From: an uncultured Collinsella sp.
Lineage (GTDB): Bacteria; Actinomycetota; Coriobacteriia; Coriobacteriales; Coriobacteriaceae
NCBI GenBank assembly: GCA_900550185.1
Contig: URRN01000047.1
Coordinates: forward strand, 1 to 12,204
Reading direction: 5' to 3'
DNA length: 12,204 nt
Below, in pieces: positions 1-5,944 of the stretch. Position numbers and translations under genes: made by a program. The stretch's first letter is position 1. Each line of letters starts with the position of its first letter. Below the pieces are notes generated by a model. It made no database searches and was not told the origin of the DNA. It was given only the letters and a program-made list of their open reading frames with translations.

Positions 1-300
1 CCGGCACATCTCGAGCGACATCCACTCGTGGCAGCCGGGGAGCTTGAGGATCGCCTTGTCGACCCCCGCCTCATCCATATCGGCCAAGCGCTTCTCGAGG
101 GTGTAGTCGCCCTCAATGTAGTTAAGACCCGGAGAACCGGCGGGCATCTCGATCACGATCTGTCGTTTGCCGGCGGAATTCATGGTCAGATAGCCTTCGG
201 TGTCATAGGCGCGGGGTACCTCGGCCAAAAACTGTTCGCAGAGCGTCTCGTCATGAAAGATGTGCTCGTCGAACCAGTAGGAATTTGCATCGATAATCAT
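1..300 (-). CDS. Amidohydrolase family protein, N-terminal part (runs off left edge)
   Basis: An open frame runs leftward from an ATG at 300-298 to the window edge without a stop, giving 100 residues that begin MIIDANSYWFDEHIFHDE. An AAAGGCGG stretch lies about ten bases before the ATG. The start (MIIDAN..., then a segment reading GLNYIEGDYTLEKRLADMDE and AGVDKAILKLPGCHEW) resembles metal-dependent amidohydrolases of the amidohydrolase-2 group, which includes ACMSD-like decarboxylases. In that group the early strand of the TIM barrel carries a DxH or DAN-type motif and is followed by a phrase of the form LADMDEAGVDKAVL. The metal-binding histidines expected later are outside the window, so substrate and activity cannot be judged. 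A promoter and a palindrome lie just upstream. The family call is from memory of similar sequences. Confidence 0.72.
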   Translation of the reverse strand, partial: MIIDANSYWFDEHIFHDETLCEQFLAEVPRAYDTEGYLTMNSAGKRQIVIEMPAGSPGLNYIEGDYTLEKRLADMDEAGVDKAILKLPGCHEWMSLEMCR

Positions 301-332
301 TGGTTGGAACCGCCTTTCATCTTGTTGAAAAC

Positions 333-362
333 ATTCTAGAAAAGCAGATACCCGGACATCAA
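333..362 (-). promoter_or_regulatory. Candidate promoter of the amidohydrolase gene
   Basis: Read on the minus strand, a -35-like TTGATG (complement of 357-362) is followed after 18 bases by a -10-like TAGAAT (complement of 333-338). This would start transcription about 25-30 bases before the amidohydrolase ATG. The hexamers match the sigma-70 consensus at 4/6 and 5/6 positions. No experimental support is visible. Confidence 0.5.
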
Positions 363-381
363 TTCCAGCTTAAGCCCACTG

Positions 382-398
382 TATTCCATTTTGGAATA
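382..398. promoter_or_regulatory. Perfect 17-bp inverted repeat upstream of the amidohydrolase promoter
   Basis: TATTCCA and TGGAATA form a perfect inverted repeat with a TTT spacer. Its centre is about 30 bases upstream of the candidate -35 element of the amidohydrolase gene, a placement more typical of an activator site than of a blocking operator. The binding protein is unknown. Confidence 0.45.
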
Positions 399-464
399 GA
401 ACTTACCGCTCACACGCGAACCTCGCCCGCTCAACGAGACAAGTGCTAACAGCACGGGCTTAGA

Positions 465-505
465 CAGAAAACGGTCGGCCCGCATCCGTTGCGGGCCGAC
501 CGTTT
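465..505 (-). terminator. Rho-independent terminator of the XRE-AlaA gene
   Basis: A perfect 16-bp stem (469-484 with 490-505; loop 485-489) is followed on the minus strand by TTTTCTG. It begins 22 bases after the stop codon of the aminotransferase gene. The left side is not followed by a comparable T-run in the plus direction, so it acts mainly for the minus strand. Confidence 0.9.
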
Positions 506-526
506 CATTACAGGCTACCTTTGCCG

Positions 527-1744
527 TTACGCCTGGCGGTAATGATCGAAGAAGTCGGCGAGGTCTTCGAGCGACTCTTTGAGCACTTCCATGCGCGGCA
601 GGTACACGATGCGGAAGTGGTCGGGCTCGGCCCAGTTAAAGCCGCCGCCGCGCGTGATCAGGATCTTCTTCTCGTGCAGCAGGTCGAGGGCAAACTGCTC
701 GTCATCGGTGATGTTGAACTTCTTCACATCCATCTTGGGGAAGATATAGAACGCCGCACGCGGCTTGACCACCGAGATGCCGTCGATCTTGTTGAGTGCC
801 TCATACACAAAGTTGCGCTGCTCGTAGACACGGCCGCCGGGACGGATGTAGTCGTTAACGGACTGATGACCACCGAGTGCCGTCTGAACGATCGACTGAG
901 CCGGCACGTTGGAGCACAGGCGCATGTTGGAGAGCATGTTGATACCCATGATGAAGTCGCTCATGCAGCGCTGGTTGCCCGAAAGCACCATCCAGCCAAT
1001 ACGATAGCCCGCGATCATGTGCGACTTGGAAAGGCCGCTAAAGGTGACGCAGGGCAGGTCGGGGGCAAGTGATGCAATGGAAACGTGCTCGTAGCCGTCC
1101 ATGCACAGGCGGTCGTAGATCTCGTCGGCAAAAATCATCAGCTGGTGCCTGCGCGCGATCTCAACGATACCCTCGAGCACCTCGCGCGGATAGACGGAAC
1201 CCGTGGGGTTGTTGGGATTGATGATGACGAGGGCTTTGGTCGCGCTCGTGATCTTGGACTCCATATCCTCCAGGTCGGGATACCAATCCGCCTGCTCATC
1301 GCACAGATAGTGCACGGGATGACCGCCGGCAAGGGTCGCGCACGCCGTCCAGAGCGGATAGTCGGGGCTGGGGATCAGAATCTCGTCGCCATTGTCGAGC
1401 AGTGCGTTCATCGAAAGCTGAATGAGCTCGGACACGCCGTTGCCCGTGTAGATATGCTCCATCTGAACGTTGGGCAGGCCCTTGATCTGCGAATACTGCA
1501 TAATCGCCTTGCGCGCGGAGAACAGGCCACGCGAGTTGGAATAGCCTTCGCAGTCGGGCAGCTGCTGGCGCATGTCCTTGATGACCTCATCGGGCGTGCG
1601 GAAACCGAAGGGCGCCGGGTTGCCGATGTTGAGCTTGAGAATGCGCTCTCCCTCGTCCTCCATACGGGCGGCCTCGTCGACGACGGGACCGCGCACGTCA
1701 TACAGGACGTTATCGAGCTTGGTGGACTTAGAAAAAGTACGCAT
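527..1744 (-). other. Possible internally initiated AlaA-only product
   Basis: Inside the fusion gene, an ATG at 1744-1742 is preceded by a perfect AAGGAG (complement of 1752-1757) with a seven-base spacer. Initiation here would give 405 residues starting MRTFSKSTKLDNVLYDVRGP, the same length and start region as the stand-alone E. coli AlaA enzyme as I remember it. The site sits exactly at the end of the linker between DNA-binding and catalytic parts. It may be a live second start that makes a DNA-binding-free enzyme, or a fossil of the original alaA start before fusion. The sequence cannot decide which. Confidence 0.5.
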
Positions 1745-2047
1745 GGTGGTGCTCCTTGCAATTTGAGCTGAGGGATGGGGTTCGGGCTTGGAATCGTTGC
1801 GGGGTGATGATGCCTCGCCTTGATCGGCGTCGCCGGCAAGCAGCCAGGTAACATCGACCTCCAAAATACGGGCGAGCAGCTCAGCCACATCGCGCCGCGG
1901 GGTCGTCTTGCCGCTCACATATTGGCTCATCTGACTCTTGCCGAGTTTTTTGCCGAGCATCTCCGATGCGCGGATCACGTCCGACTGGCGAACGTCGCGA
2001 TCGGACATAGTCTGTCGCAGGCGATCGCTAAACGTCTCTTGGGCCAC
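527..2047 (-). CDS. XRE-type DNA-binding domain fused to AlaA-like alanine aminotransferase
   Basis: The product has 506 residues. Residues about 5-72 form a Cro/C1-type helix-turn-helix (KSQMSQYVSGKTTPRRDVAELL is its core), residues 73-101 a polar Pro/Ser linker, and residues 102-506 a complete fold-type I PLP aminotransferase. The enzyme part matches E. coli AlaA as I remember it nearly end to end: LNIGNPAPFGF, PDYPLWTA, INPNNPTG, ADEIYD and SGLSK. The PLP lysine is residue 341 (240 counted from the internal methionine), and the carboxylate-binding arginine in HFRIVYLPR is retained. It should interconvert pyruvate plus glutamate with alanine plus 2-oxoglutarate in the cytosol. The GTG at 2047-2045 was chosen because AAGGAGG lies five bases upstream; the in-frame ATG at 2098 has no such site and lies in a palindrome. 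The fusion suggests an enzyme that also binds DNA, probably at its own promoter (inference). Confidence 0.88.
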   Translation of the reverse strand: MAQETFSDRLRQTMSDRDVRQSDVIRASEMLGKKLGKSQMSQYVSGKTTPRRDVAELLARILEVDVTWLLAGDADQGEASSPRNDSKPEPHPSAQIARSTTMRTFSKSTKLDNVLYDVRGPVVDEAARMEDEGERILKLNIGNPAPFGFRTPDEVIKDMRQQLPDCEGYSNSRGLFSARKAIMQYSQIKGLPNVQMEHIYTGNGVSELIQLSMNALLDNGDEILIPSPDYPLWTACATLAGGHPVHYLCDEQADWYPDLEDMESKITSATKALVIINPNNPTGSVYPREVLEGIVEIARRHQLMIFADEIYDRLCMDGYEHVSIASLAPDLPCVTFSGLSKSHMIAGYRIGWMVLSGNQRCMSDFIMGINMLSNMRLCSNVPAQSIVQTALGGHQSVNDYIRPGGRVYEQRNFVYEALNKIDGISVVKPRAAFYIFPKMDVKKFNITDDEQFALDLLHEKKILITRGGGFNWAEPDHFRIVYLPRMEVLKESLEDLADFFDHYRQA

Positions 2048-2068
2048 AGGAACCTCCTTGCTGGCAAA

Positions 2069-2150
2069 GTTCAATTTATAGAACACGAATTGAACCATGG
2101 TTCAATTTAGCAAGCAGTATAACGCGGCACCTCATTCGAAAGTTCAATTT
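2069..2150. promoter_or_regulatory. Cluster of GTTCAATT-type elements upstream of xre-alaA (candidate operator)
   Basis: GTTCAATTT occurs at 2069-2077, 2100-2108 and 2142-2150. An inverted copy, AATTGAAC, at 2088-2095 combines with the second copy into a perfect 20-bp palindrome at 2088-2107 with half-site AATTGAACCA. The direct copies are spaced 31 and 42 bases apart, close to three and four helical turns, so they would lie on one DNA face. They flank the candidate -10 element. Autoregulation by the XRE domain is the simplest reading, but this is inference. Confidence 0.6.
2116..2121 (-). promoter_or_regulatory. Candidate -10 element for xre-alaA
   Basis: On the minus strand the hexamer is TATACT, 5/6 to the sigma-70 -10 consensus. 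The nearest -35-like word, TTGAAC, is 20 bases upstream and lies within one of the GTTCAATT-type elements, so spacing is loose. A second option, CTATAA near 2077-2082 behind another TTGAAC, cannot be excluded. Confidence 0.4.
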
Positions 2151-2209
2151 CATAAGAAAACGTACCGGACTCCGAGATTTGCCCAAAGCGGACAATGACG
2201 TGTACGCGT

Positions 2210-3067
2210 TTAGAGGTATTCAAGGAATCGAGCGGCGGCAAGCGAAACGTCAGCCGTGCGATATATCGCATTGATCTGCCGATGGGGATGTCCCTCGAGC
2301 GAACGCACGGCAACATCGAACTGGCAGCGGCGCAAGATGAGCGCGGGAAGAATGCTCACGCCCAGGCCGTCCTCGACCATAGCCATAATCGCATAGTCAT
2401 CCCAAGTCGACAGCTTAGAGCGCACCGCCAGGCCCGCGCGGCGAAACAGCGGCGTAATCTCGTCGTCGCTACCGCGTTCCAGCAGGATAAACTGCTCGTT
2501 GGCCAAATCGGCAAGGGAAACGACCTCCGCGGTGGCAAGCGAGGAGTCCGCTGGCACCACGGCCATCAGCTCGTCTTGCACCAACGGTCGCGACGCCATG
2601 CCGGCGCCGCGTGGCTCGCGCGGAATAAAGCCCAGGTCGCAGCGACCTTCCGCCACCCATTGTTCAATCTCTGAGTAATCGCCCATCAGCAACTCATAAT
2701 CGACGTCCGGGTGATCGGCGCGAAAACGCGCAATCACCGGCGGCAACACGTGGGTCGCCACACTCGAAAACGTACCGATGCAGATTTTGCCGCGCATGAG
2801 CCCGCGCATCTCATCCACCCGTCGCTGCAGGCGGCCAAACTCTTCGCATAACGCCTCGACTGCCGGCATAACCTGCCGCCCATCGGCAGAAAGCACTACG
2901 CCCTCGCGGCTTCTATCGAGCACTTTAAAGCCCCAGTCGGCCTCGAGATCGGCCACCATACGGCTCACGCCCGACTGCGAATAGCTCAGCCGCTCGGCGG
3001 CGCGCGTAAAACTGCCGGCGCGCACCGTCTCGAGCAGCACCTGCATCTTTTGAATATTCGTCTCCAC
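2210..3067 (-). CDS. LysR-family transcriptional regulator
   Basis: The product has 285 residues, the usual length for the family. Residues about 3-62 form the winged helix-turn-helix (FTRAAERLSYSQSGVSRMVADLE) and are followed by a linker helix. Residues about 85-285 form the periplasmic-binding-protein-like effector domain, with KICIGTFSSVATHVLPPVIARF as its first strand-helix unit. The GTG at 3067-3065 was chosen because GGAGG lies six bases upstream and the resulting start, METNIQKMQVLLETV, is typical for this subgroup; an in-frame ATG at 3088 lacks such spacing. The gene is divergent from an EamA-type transporter, and a LysR-type box lies between them, so control of that transporter and of itself is likely (inference from arrangement). 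The effector cannot be deduced. Confidence 0.92.
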   Translation of the reverse strand: METNIQKMQVLLETVRAGSFTRAAERLSYSQSGVSRMVADLEADWGFKVLDRSREGVVLSADGRQVMPAVEALCEEFGRLQRRVDEMRGLMRGKICIGTFSSVATHVLPPVIARFRADHPDVDYELLMGDYSEIEQWVAEGRCDLGFIPREPRGAGMASRPLVQDELMAVVPADSSLATAEVVSLADLANEQFILLERGSDDEITPLFRRAGLAVRSKLSTWDDYAIMAMVEDGLGVSILPALILRRCQFDVAVRSLEGHPHRQINAIYRTADVSLAAARFLEYL

Positions 3068-3112
3068 GGCACCCCTCCACCTTTGCATGAGTCTTTGTCA
3101 TGTTATCCATGC

Positions 3113-3118
3113 ATTATA
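3113..3118 (-). promoter_or_regulatory. Candidate -10 element of the LysR gene
   Basis: A perfect TATAAT on the minus strand lies 45 bases upstream of the GTG start. No good -35 hexamer is seen at 16-19 bases, and the expected -35 area abuts the inverted repeat at 3140-3156. This suits a promoter controlled by a regulator bound there. Confidence 0.5.
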
Positions 3119-3139
3119 TTCGCTTTTCTTCTAAAGCCA

Positions 3140-3156
3140 GTTCACCCATAGTGAAC
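3140..3156. promoter_or_regulatory. LysR-type binding box between divergent lysR and eamA genes
   Basis: GTTCAC and GTGAAC form a perfect inverted repeat around CCATA. The inner part fits the T-N11-A rule of LysR-family sites. It lies in the 118-base divergent region, 21 bases upstream of the LysR -10 and 29 bases before the transporter ATG, as expected for a shared operator. Confidence 0.6.
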
Positions 3157-3185
3157 ATGCTCGGATATAGAGGGGATGGAAGCGC

Positions 3186-4097
3186 ATGAACAACGGACTG
3201 TTTACGTACTTAGCAGCATTGCTATTGTTTGGCTCCAACGGCATCATCGCCGCTGCCATCGCGCTGCCGAGCTCCGATATCGTGCTGCTACGCACTTTTC
3301 TGGGAGCCCTCTCGCTTGTAACCATCCTCGCCACTACCCAACACCATAAGTTGCAGGCGCCATCTCGTCCCCGCGAAGCCGCGGCCCTCCTCCTCTCGGG
3401 AGCTGCGCTGGGCGCCAGCTGGATTTTTCTGTTCCGCGCCTACCAGACGATCGGCGTCGGCGTATCCTCGCTGCTGTACTACTGCGGCCCCATCATTGTC
3501 ATGGCGCTCTCCCCGCTCATCTTTGGCGAAAAGCTGACCGGCGGCAAAATCGCCGGGTTTATCGCCGTCGCCTGCGGCGCTTTTCTCATTGCGGCGCAAG
3601 GTCTCGGCGGCAATATGCCCATTGTGGGCATCGTCTGCGGCATCGCCTCGGCCTTCTGCTATGCATTGATGGTCATTGCCAGCAAGAGAGCGCCGCACAT
3701 CGAAGGCCTCGAGAACTCCGCGCTCCAGGTGAGCGCTGCCTTTGTGACCGCGCTTGTCCTCACACTCGCCACCCAGGGAGTCCCCTCGTTCTTATCCCCC
3801 GGCATCGCCGCAGGCATAGATTGGCGCGCCGTCGCTATGCTCGGCGTCGTCAACACCGGCATCGGTTGCCTGCTCTACTTTAGCGCCGTCGCCAAGCTGC
3901 CCGTGCAGACCGTCGCGGTCGTCGGCTACCTCGAGCCGCTTTCGGCCGTCGTATTCTCCGCCGTCCTCTTGGGCGAAGCCATAACGCCGGTCCGCCTGAT
4001 GGGCGCCGCGCTTATCATCGGCGGCGCGATCTTTTGCGAACTCGCCGGCAAACGCGCAAGCGCCAAGACCGGTATCGCCCAGGCAGCACGCGCCTAA
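3186..4097 (+). CDS. EamA/DMT-family transporter
   Basis: The product has 303 residues with about ten hydrophobic segments arranged as two EamA repeats (roughly residues 5-137 and 150-285). The second repeat contains the family-like phrases GVVNTGIGCLLYFSAVAKLP and VAVVGYLEPLSAVVFSAVLL, the latter ending in GE as is typical of the drug/metabolite transporter superfamily. It is a cytoplasmic membrane protein. Members usually export or import amino acids or other small metabolites, and the substrate here cannot be told. The ATG at 3186 fits the first membrane segment (MNNGLFTYLAALLLFGSNG); a purine-rich GAGGGGATGGAAG serves as an imperfect ribosome binding site. The divergent LysR gene is the likely regulator. 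I see no convincing terminator directly after the stop codon. Confidence 0.93.
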   Translation: MNNGLFTYLAALLLFGSNGIIAAAIALPSSDIVLLRTFLGALSLVTILATTQHHKLQAPSRPREAAALLLSGAALGASWIFLFRAYQTIGVGVSSLLYYCGPIIVMALSPLIFGEKLTGGKIAGFIAVACGAFLIAAQGLGGNMPIVGIVCGIASAFCYALMVIASKRAPHIEGLENSALQVSAAFVTALVLTLATQGVPSFLSPGIAAGIDWRAVAMLGVVNTGIGCLLYFSAVAKLPVQTVAVVGYLEPLSAVVFSAVLLGEAITPVRLMGAALIIGGAIFCELAGKRASAKTGIAQAARA

Positions 4098-4201
4098 AAG
4101 CCCCTCTTCAGTTTCAAAGCAGGGTCTGTCCGCGGTTATCACATTGCAGCAGAACCATTCAGCGGATGCGCCCCTATTTTGAAATGCTACCTGCATACAT
4201 G

Positions 4202-4225
4202 AATAATCCCCAGCTGGGGATTATT
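4202..4225. repeat. Perfect 24-bp palindrome
   Basis: The half-site AATAATCCCCAG is followed directly by its exact reverse complement, with no central spacer. As RNA it would form a 10-bp hairpin with an AGCT loop, but only GTCTAAAA follows, so it is a poor intrinsic terminator. It lies in a locally AT-rich patch between the EamA gene and the kup remnant. It could be an operator, a weak terminator or a deletion scar. Confidence 0.75.
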
Positions 4226-4279
4226 GTCTAAAATAACCCAATGTGCCACACTGCTCATATATGTATGAAGACGGCATAA

Positions 4280-4690
4280 AAGTGCGCCTACGGCCTCGCC
4301 ATCGAGCGCACGCAAACGATCCTGCTGCCCGTCTCCAAGTACATTGATCAGCTCGACCGCCTGCGCAACGACGAGACCTATCCCGTGCTCGCCGACAACC
4401 TCGTGTTTCTCACCAACAGCCCCGACCCGCTCACGCTCGACCGCGACGTGCTCTACTCCATCCTGGACAAACACCCCAAGCGCGCCAAGGCATACTGGTT
4501 CATCAACGTGCATGTCACCGACGAGCCCTATACGCACGAGTATTCCGTCGAGACCTTTGGCACGGACTTTTTGTTCCGCGTGCGCTTGGACCTGGGCTTT
4601 AAGGTCAACCAGCGCGTCAACGCCTACCTGCGCCAGATTGTTGGCGACCTGATGGCGTCGGGCGAGCTACCGCCGCAGCATCACACCTAA
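4280..4690 (+). pseudogene. Kup-type potassium transporter, C-terminal remnant
   Basis: An open frame from the stop at 4277-4279 to TAA at 4688-4690 encodes about 136 residues. It reads YGLAIERTQTILLPVSKYID, then YPVLADNLVFLTN, KHPKRAKAYWFINVHVTDEP and YTHEYSVETFGTDFLFRVRL. This is the cytoplasmic C-terminal domain of Kup/HAK potassium symporters of the Gram-positive type (established family pattern). The whole membrane part, roughly the first 500 residues of a normal Kup, is missing, and no start codon with a ribosome binding site precedes the domain. A GTG at 4385 has no Shine-Dalgarno sequence and would cut into the domain. After the stop, another frame (4693-4764) continues with coding-like codons to a TAG, suggesting a late frameshift too. 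It is best read as a dead gene; a stand-alone soluble domain is the alternative. Confidence 0.75.
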
Positions 4691-4784
4691 GCGTCGCCGA
4701 TACGCCCGAACGGCAACAGCTCGACGGTCTCGAGAGCACCCAACTCAACGACGTCAACTTCTAGCGACGTCGACCATCGACGAC

Positions 4785-4822
4785 AGCGGCTCTGCACCTC
4801 ACGGGAGATGCAGGGCCGCTTT
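4785..4822 (+). terminator. Terminator downstream of the kup remnant
   Basis: A 12-bp stem with one G-T pair (4785-4796 with 4809-4820) has CTC/GAG pairing inside its loop and ends in CTTTGCATT. It follows the kup remnant and lies 22 bases before the 3' end of the convergent bile salt hydrolase gene, so it is likely the old kup terminator. Confidence 0.7.
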
Positions 4823-4843
4823 GCATTGCAGTGAAGCTATCGG

Positions 4844-5809
4844 CTACGAGCGACGCGGCTCGGGAACCACGAGCCCATCGGGGCTCGCACCCTCGGCATC
4901 TATCAGGCTCACATAGCGAATCGACGGGTCATCGTAGGTCGCGTAGTAATAATTGCCCGTGCGCGCGCTAAAGCATCCGGTGTAGATGGTCTTCTCGAAC
5001 TTGCCATCGCCCATCTTGGACGCTCCCTCGATCATCGCCACGCCTTCGAGCGAGCGGAACATGCGGACGACGTTTTCGGCCTCGCTGTCTTTTTGCGGGT
5101 AATTGGCGTTGAGGTACGCTGCCTTTACAAAACGGCTCGGCGAATAGCAGTCGCCGGGAATGCCGCGCATGCCGGCACCGGCTCCATAGGGCTTAAGCTC
5201 GGCGCCACGCCACGTCGCCGTCTGCGGAAAATCGCTTGTGGCGGTGATATAGGTGCGGAGGTTTTCCATGTGCCACGGGAAGGTGGGCTGGTTGGCAAGG
5301 GTGTCGACCGGATCGTCGTATACATGCAGGCCGTCAGCCATCATCTCGACCACGATGCTGCGCTGGCTGTCGCCGATAATCCAATGGAGCAGTGACACGC
5401 CCAGTCCCTCTCCGGCAGATTTGGCGACAATCACCGTGTCGCGCAGCGCGGCCTCGACCTCATCGACCGTCGAGAACGTCGCTGCCACCCACAGGGGAAA
5501 CTCATAGGCCGCGATATTGGTCTTGCCGTCGACAGGGTCATCGGCATACTCGGCATAGCCGGGAAAGTTGAGCCCCGCCACAGCCAGACCCGCATCGTTA
5601 CCGCAATCGAAAAACATGGGATAGTTCTTGTAATCGATGCACATACCGATCACCGCGTGTGCCGCTGTCGCGTCGTCGATAAACGAATACGGAATGTGAA
5701 ACCCGCGCGGCATCACGCGAACCTGTTGGCCGTAGTCAAAGCTCCAGTCGAGGTTACGGCCCAGATACATGTGGCCAGAATTATCGGTAAATCGAATGCT
5801 CGTGCACAT
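4844..5809 (-). CDS. bsh: Bile salt hydrolase (choloylglycine hydrolase, Ntn family)
   Basis: The product has 321 residues starting MCTSIRFTDNSGHMYLGRNL. Removal of Met1 exposes Cys2, the N-terminal nucleophile of this family. The other conserved active-site residues are visible: Arg18 and Asp21 (GRNLDWSF, as in Bifidobacterium enzymes), Asn81 (VAGLNFPGY), Asn173 (LANQPTFPWH) and Arg226 (YSPSRFVKAAY). It should hydrolyse the amide bond of glycine- or taurine-conjugated bile acids in the cytosol; penicillin V acylase activity is the family alternative but the RNLDW context favours bile salts. The loop before the last arginine reads GAGAGMRGIPGD, a G-x-G type selectivity loop, which may point to glycine conjugates (inference). 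The start is fixed by AGGAGG four bases upstream and by the need for Cys2; the longer frame from 5887 runs through a terminator and is rejected. The leader can pair with the ribosome binding site. Confidence 0.93.
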   Translation of the reverse strand: MCTSIRFTDNSGHMYLGRNLDWSFDYGQQVRVMPRGFHIPYSFIDDATAAHAVIGMCIDYKNYPMFFDCGNDAGLAVAGLNFPGYAEYADDPVDGKTNIAAYEFPLWVAATFSTVDEVEAALRDTVIVAKSAGEGLGVSLLHWIIGDSQRSIVVEMMADGLHVYDDPVDTLANQPTFPWHMENLRTYITATSDFPQTATWRGAELKPYGAGAGMRGIPGDCYSPSRFVKAAYLNANYPQKDSEAENVVRMFRSLEGVAMIEGASKMGDGKFEKTIYTGCFSARTGNYYYATYDDPSIRYVSLIDAEGASPDGLVVPEPRRS

Positions 5810-5867
5810 AGCGCCTCCTAGCTTTTCGTTCTTGCTAAACTCATTGTCACCAAACAAAGAGGCGCTA
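5807..5867 (-). promoter_or_regulatory. bsh leader with inverted repeat covering its ribosome binding site
   Basis: On the minus strand TAGCGCCTC (complement of 5859-5867) is perfectly complementary to GAGGCGCTA (complement of 5809-5817). The latter contains most of the Shine-Dalgarno sequence AGGAGG and the A of the ATG. If transcribed, the RNA would form a nine-pair stem with a 41-base loop that hides the translation start. A DNA operator role is the alternative. No clear sigma-70 promoter is seen between the preceding terminator and this leader. Confidence 0.5.
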
Positions 5868-5870
5868 AAC

Positions 5871-5908
5871 AAAAAAAGCCCGGACATGACAACAATGTCA
5901 CGCCCGGG
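5871..5908 (-). terminator. Terminator after the deformylase-like gene
   Basis: On the minus strand a long interrupted stem (CCGGG/CCCGG outer, TGACA/TGTCA inner, two mismatches) is followed by seven T residues (complement of 5871-5877). It lies 37 bases past the stop of the deformylase-like gene and just upstream of the bsh leader, so the two genes are probably separate transcripts, or coupled only by readthrough. Confidence 0.9.
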
Positions 5909-5944
5909 ACAAAGACCGCAAATTCGGTCCCCAATTGAACCACC

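Noticed and set aside
2048..2098. Upstream ATG at 2098 as the start of the XRE-AlaA protein
   Set aside because: It has no Shine-Dalgarno sequence and sits within a 20-bp palindrome, while the GTG at 2047 has AAGGAGG at ideal distance and starts directly at the helix-turn-helix domain.
521..2110. Several plus-strand open frames opposite the xre-alaA gene
   Set aside because: All are antisense to a gene with unmistakable AlaA motifs; none has a ribosome binding site or domain pattern.
4187..4537. Minus-strand open frame opposite the kup remnant
   Set aside because: It is antisense to the recognisable Kup domain; the peptide NNPQLGII appears on both strands only because of the perfect palindrome.
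5810..5887. N-terminal extension of the bile salt hydrolase from an ATG at 5887
   Set aside because: It would begin within a terminator hairpin and would bury Cys2, which must become the N-terminus for activity.
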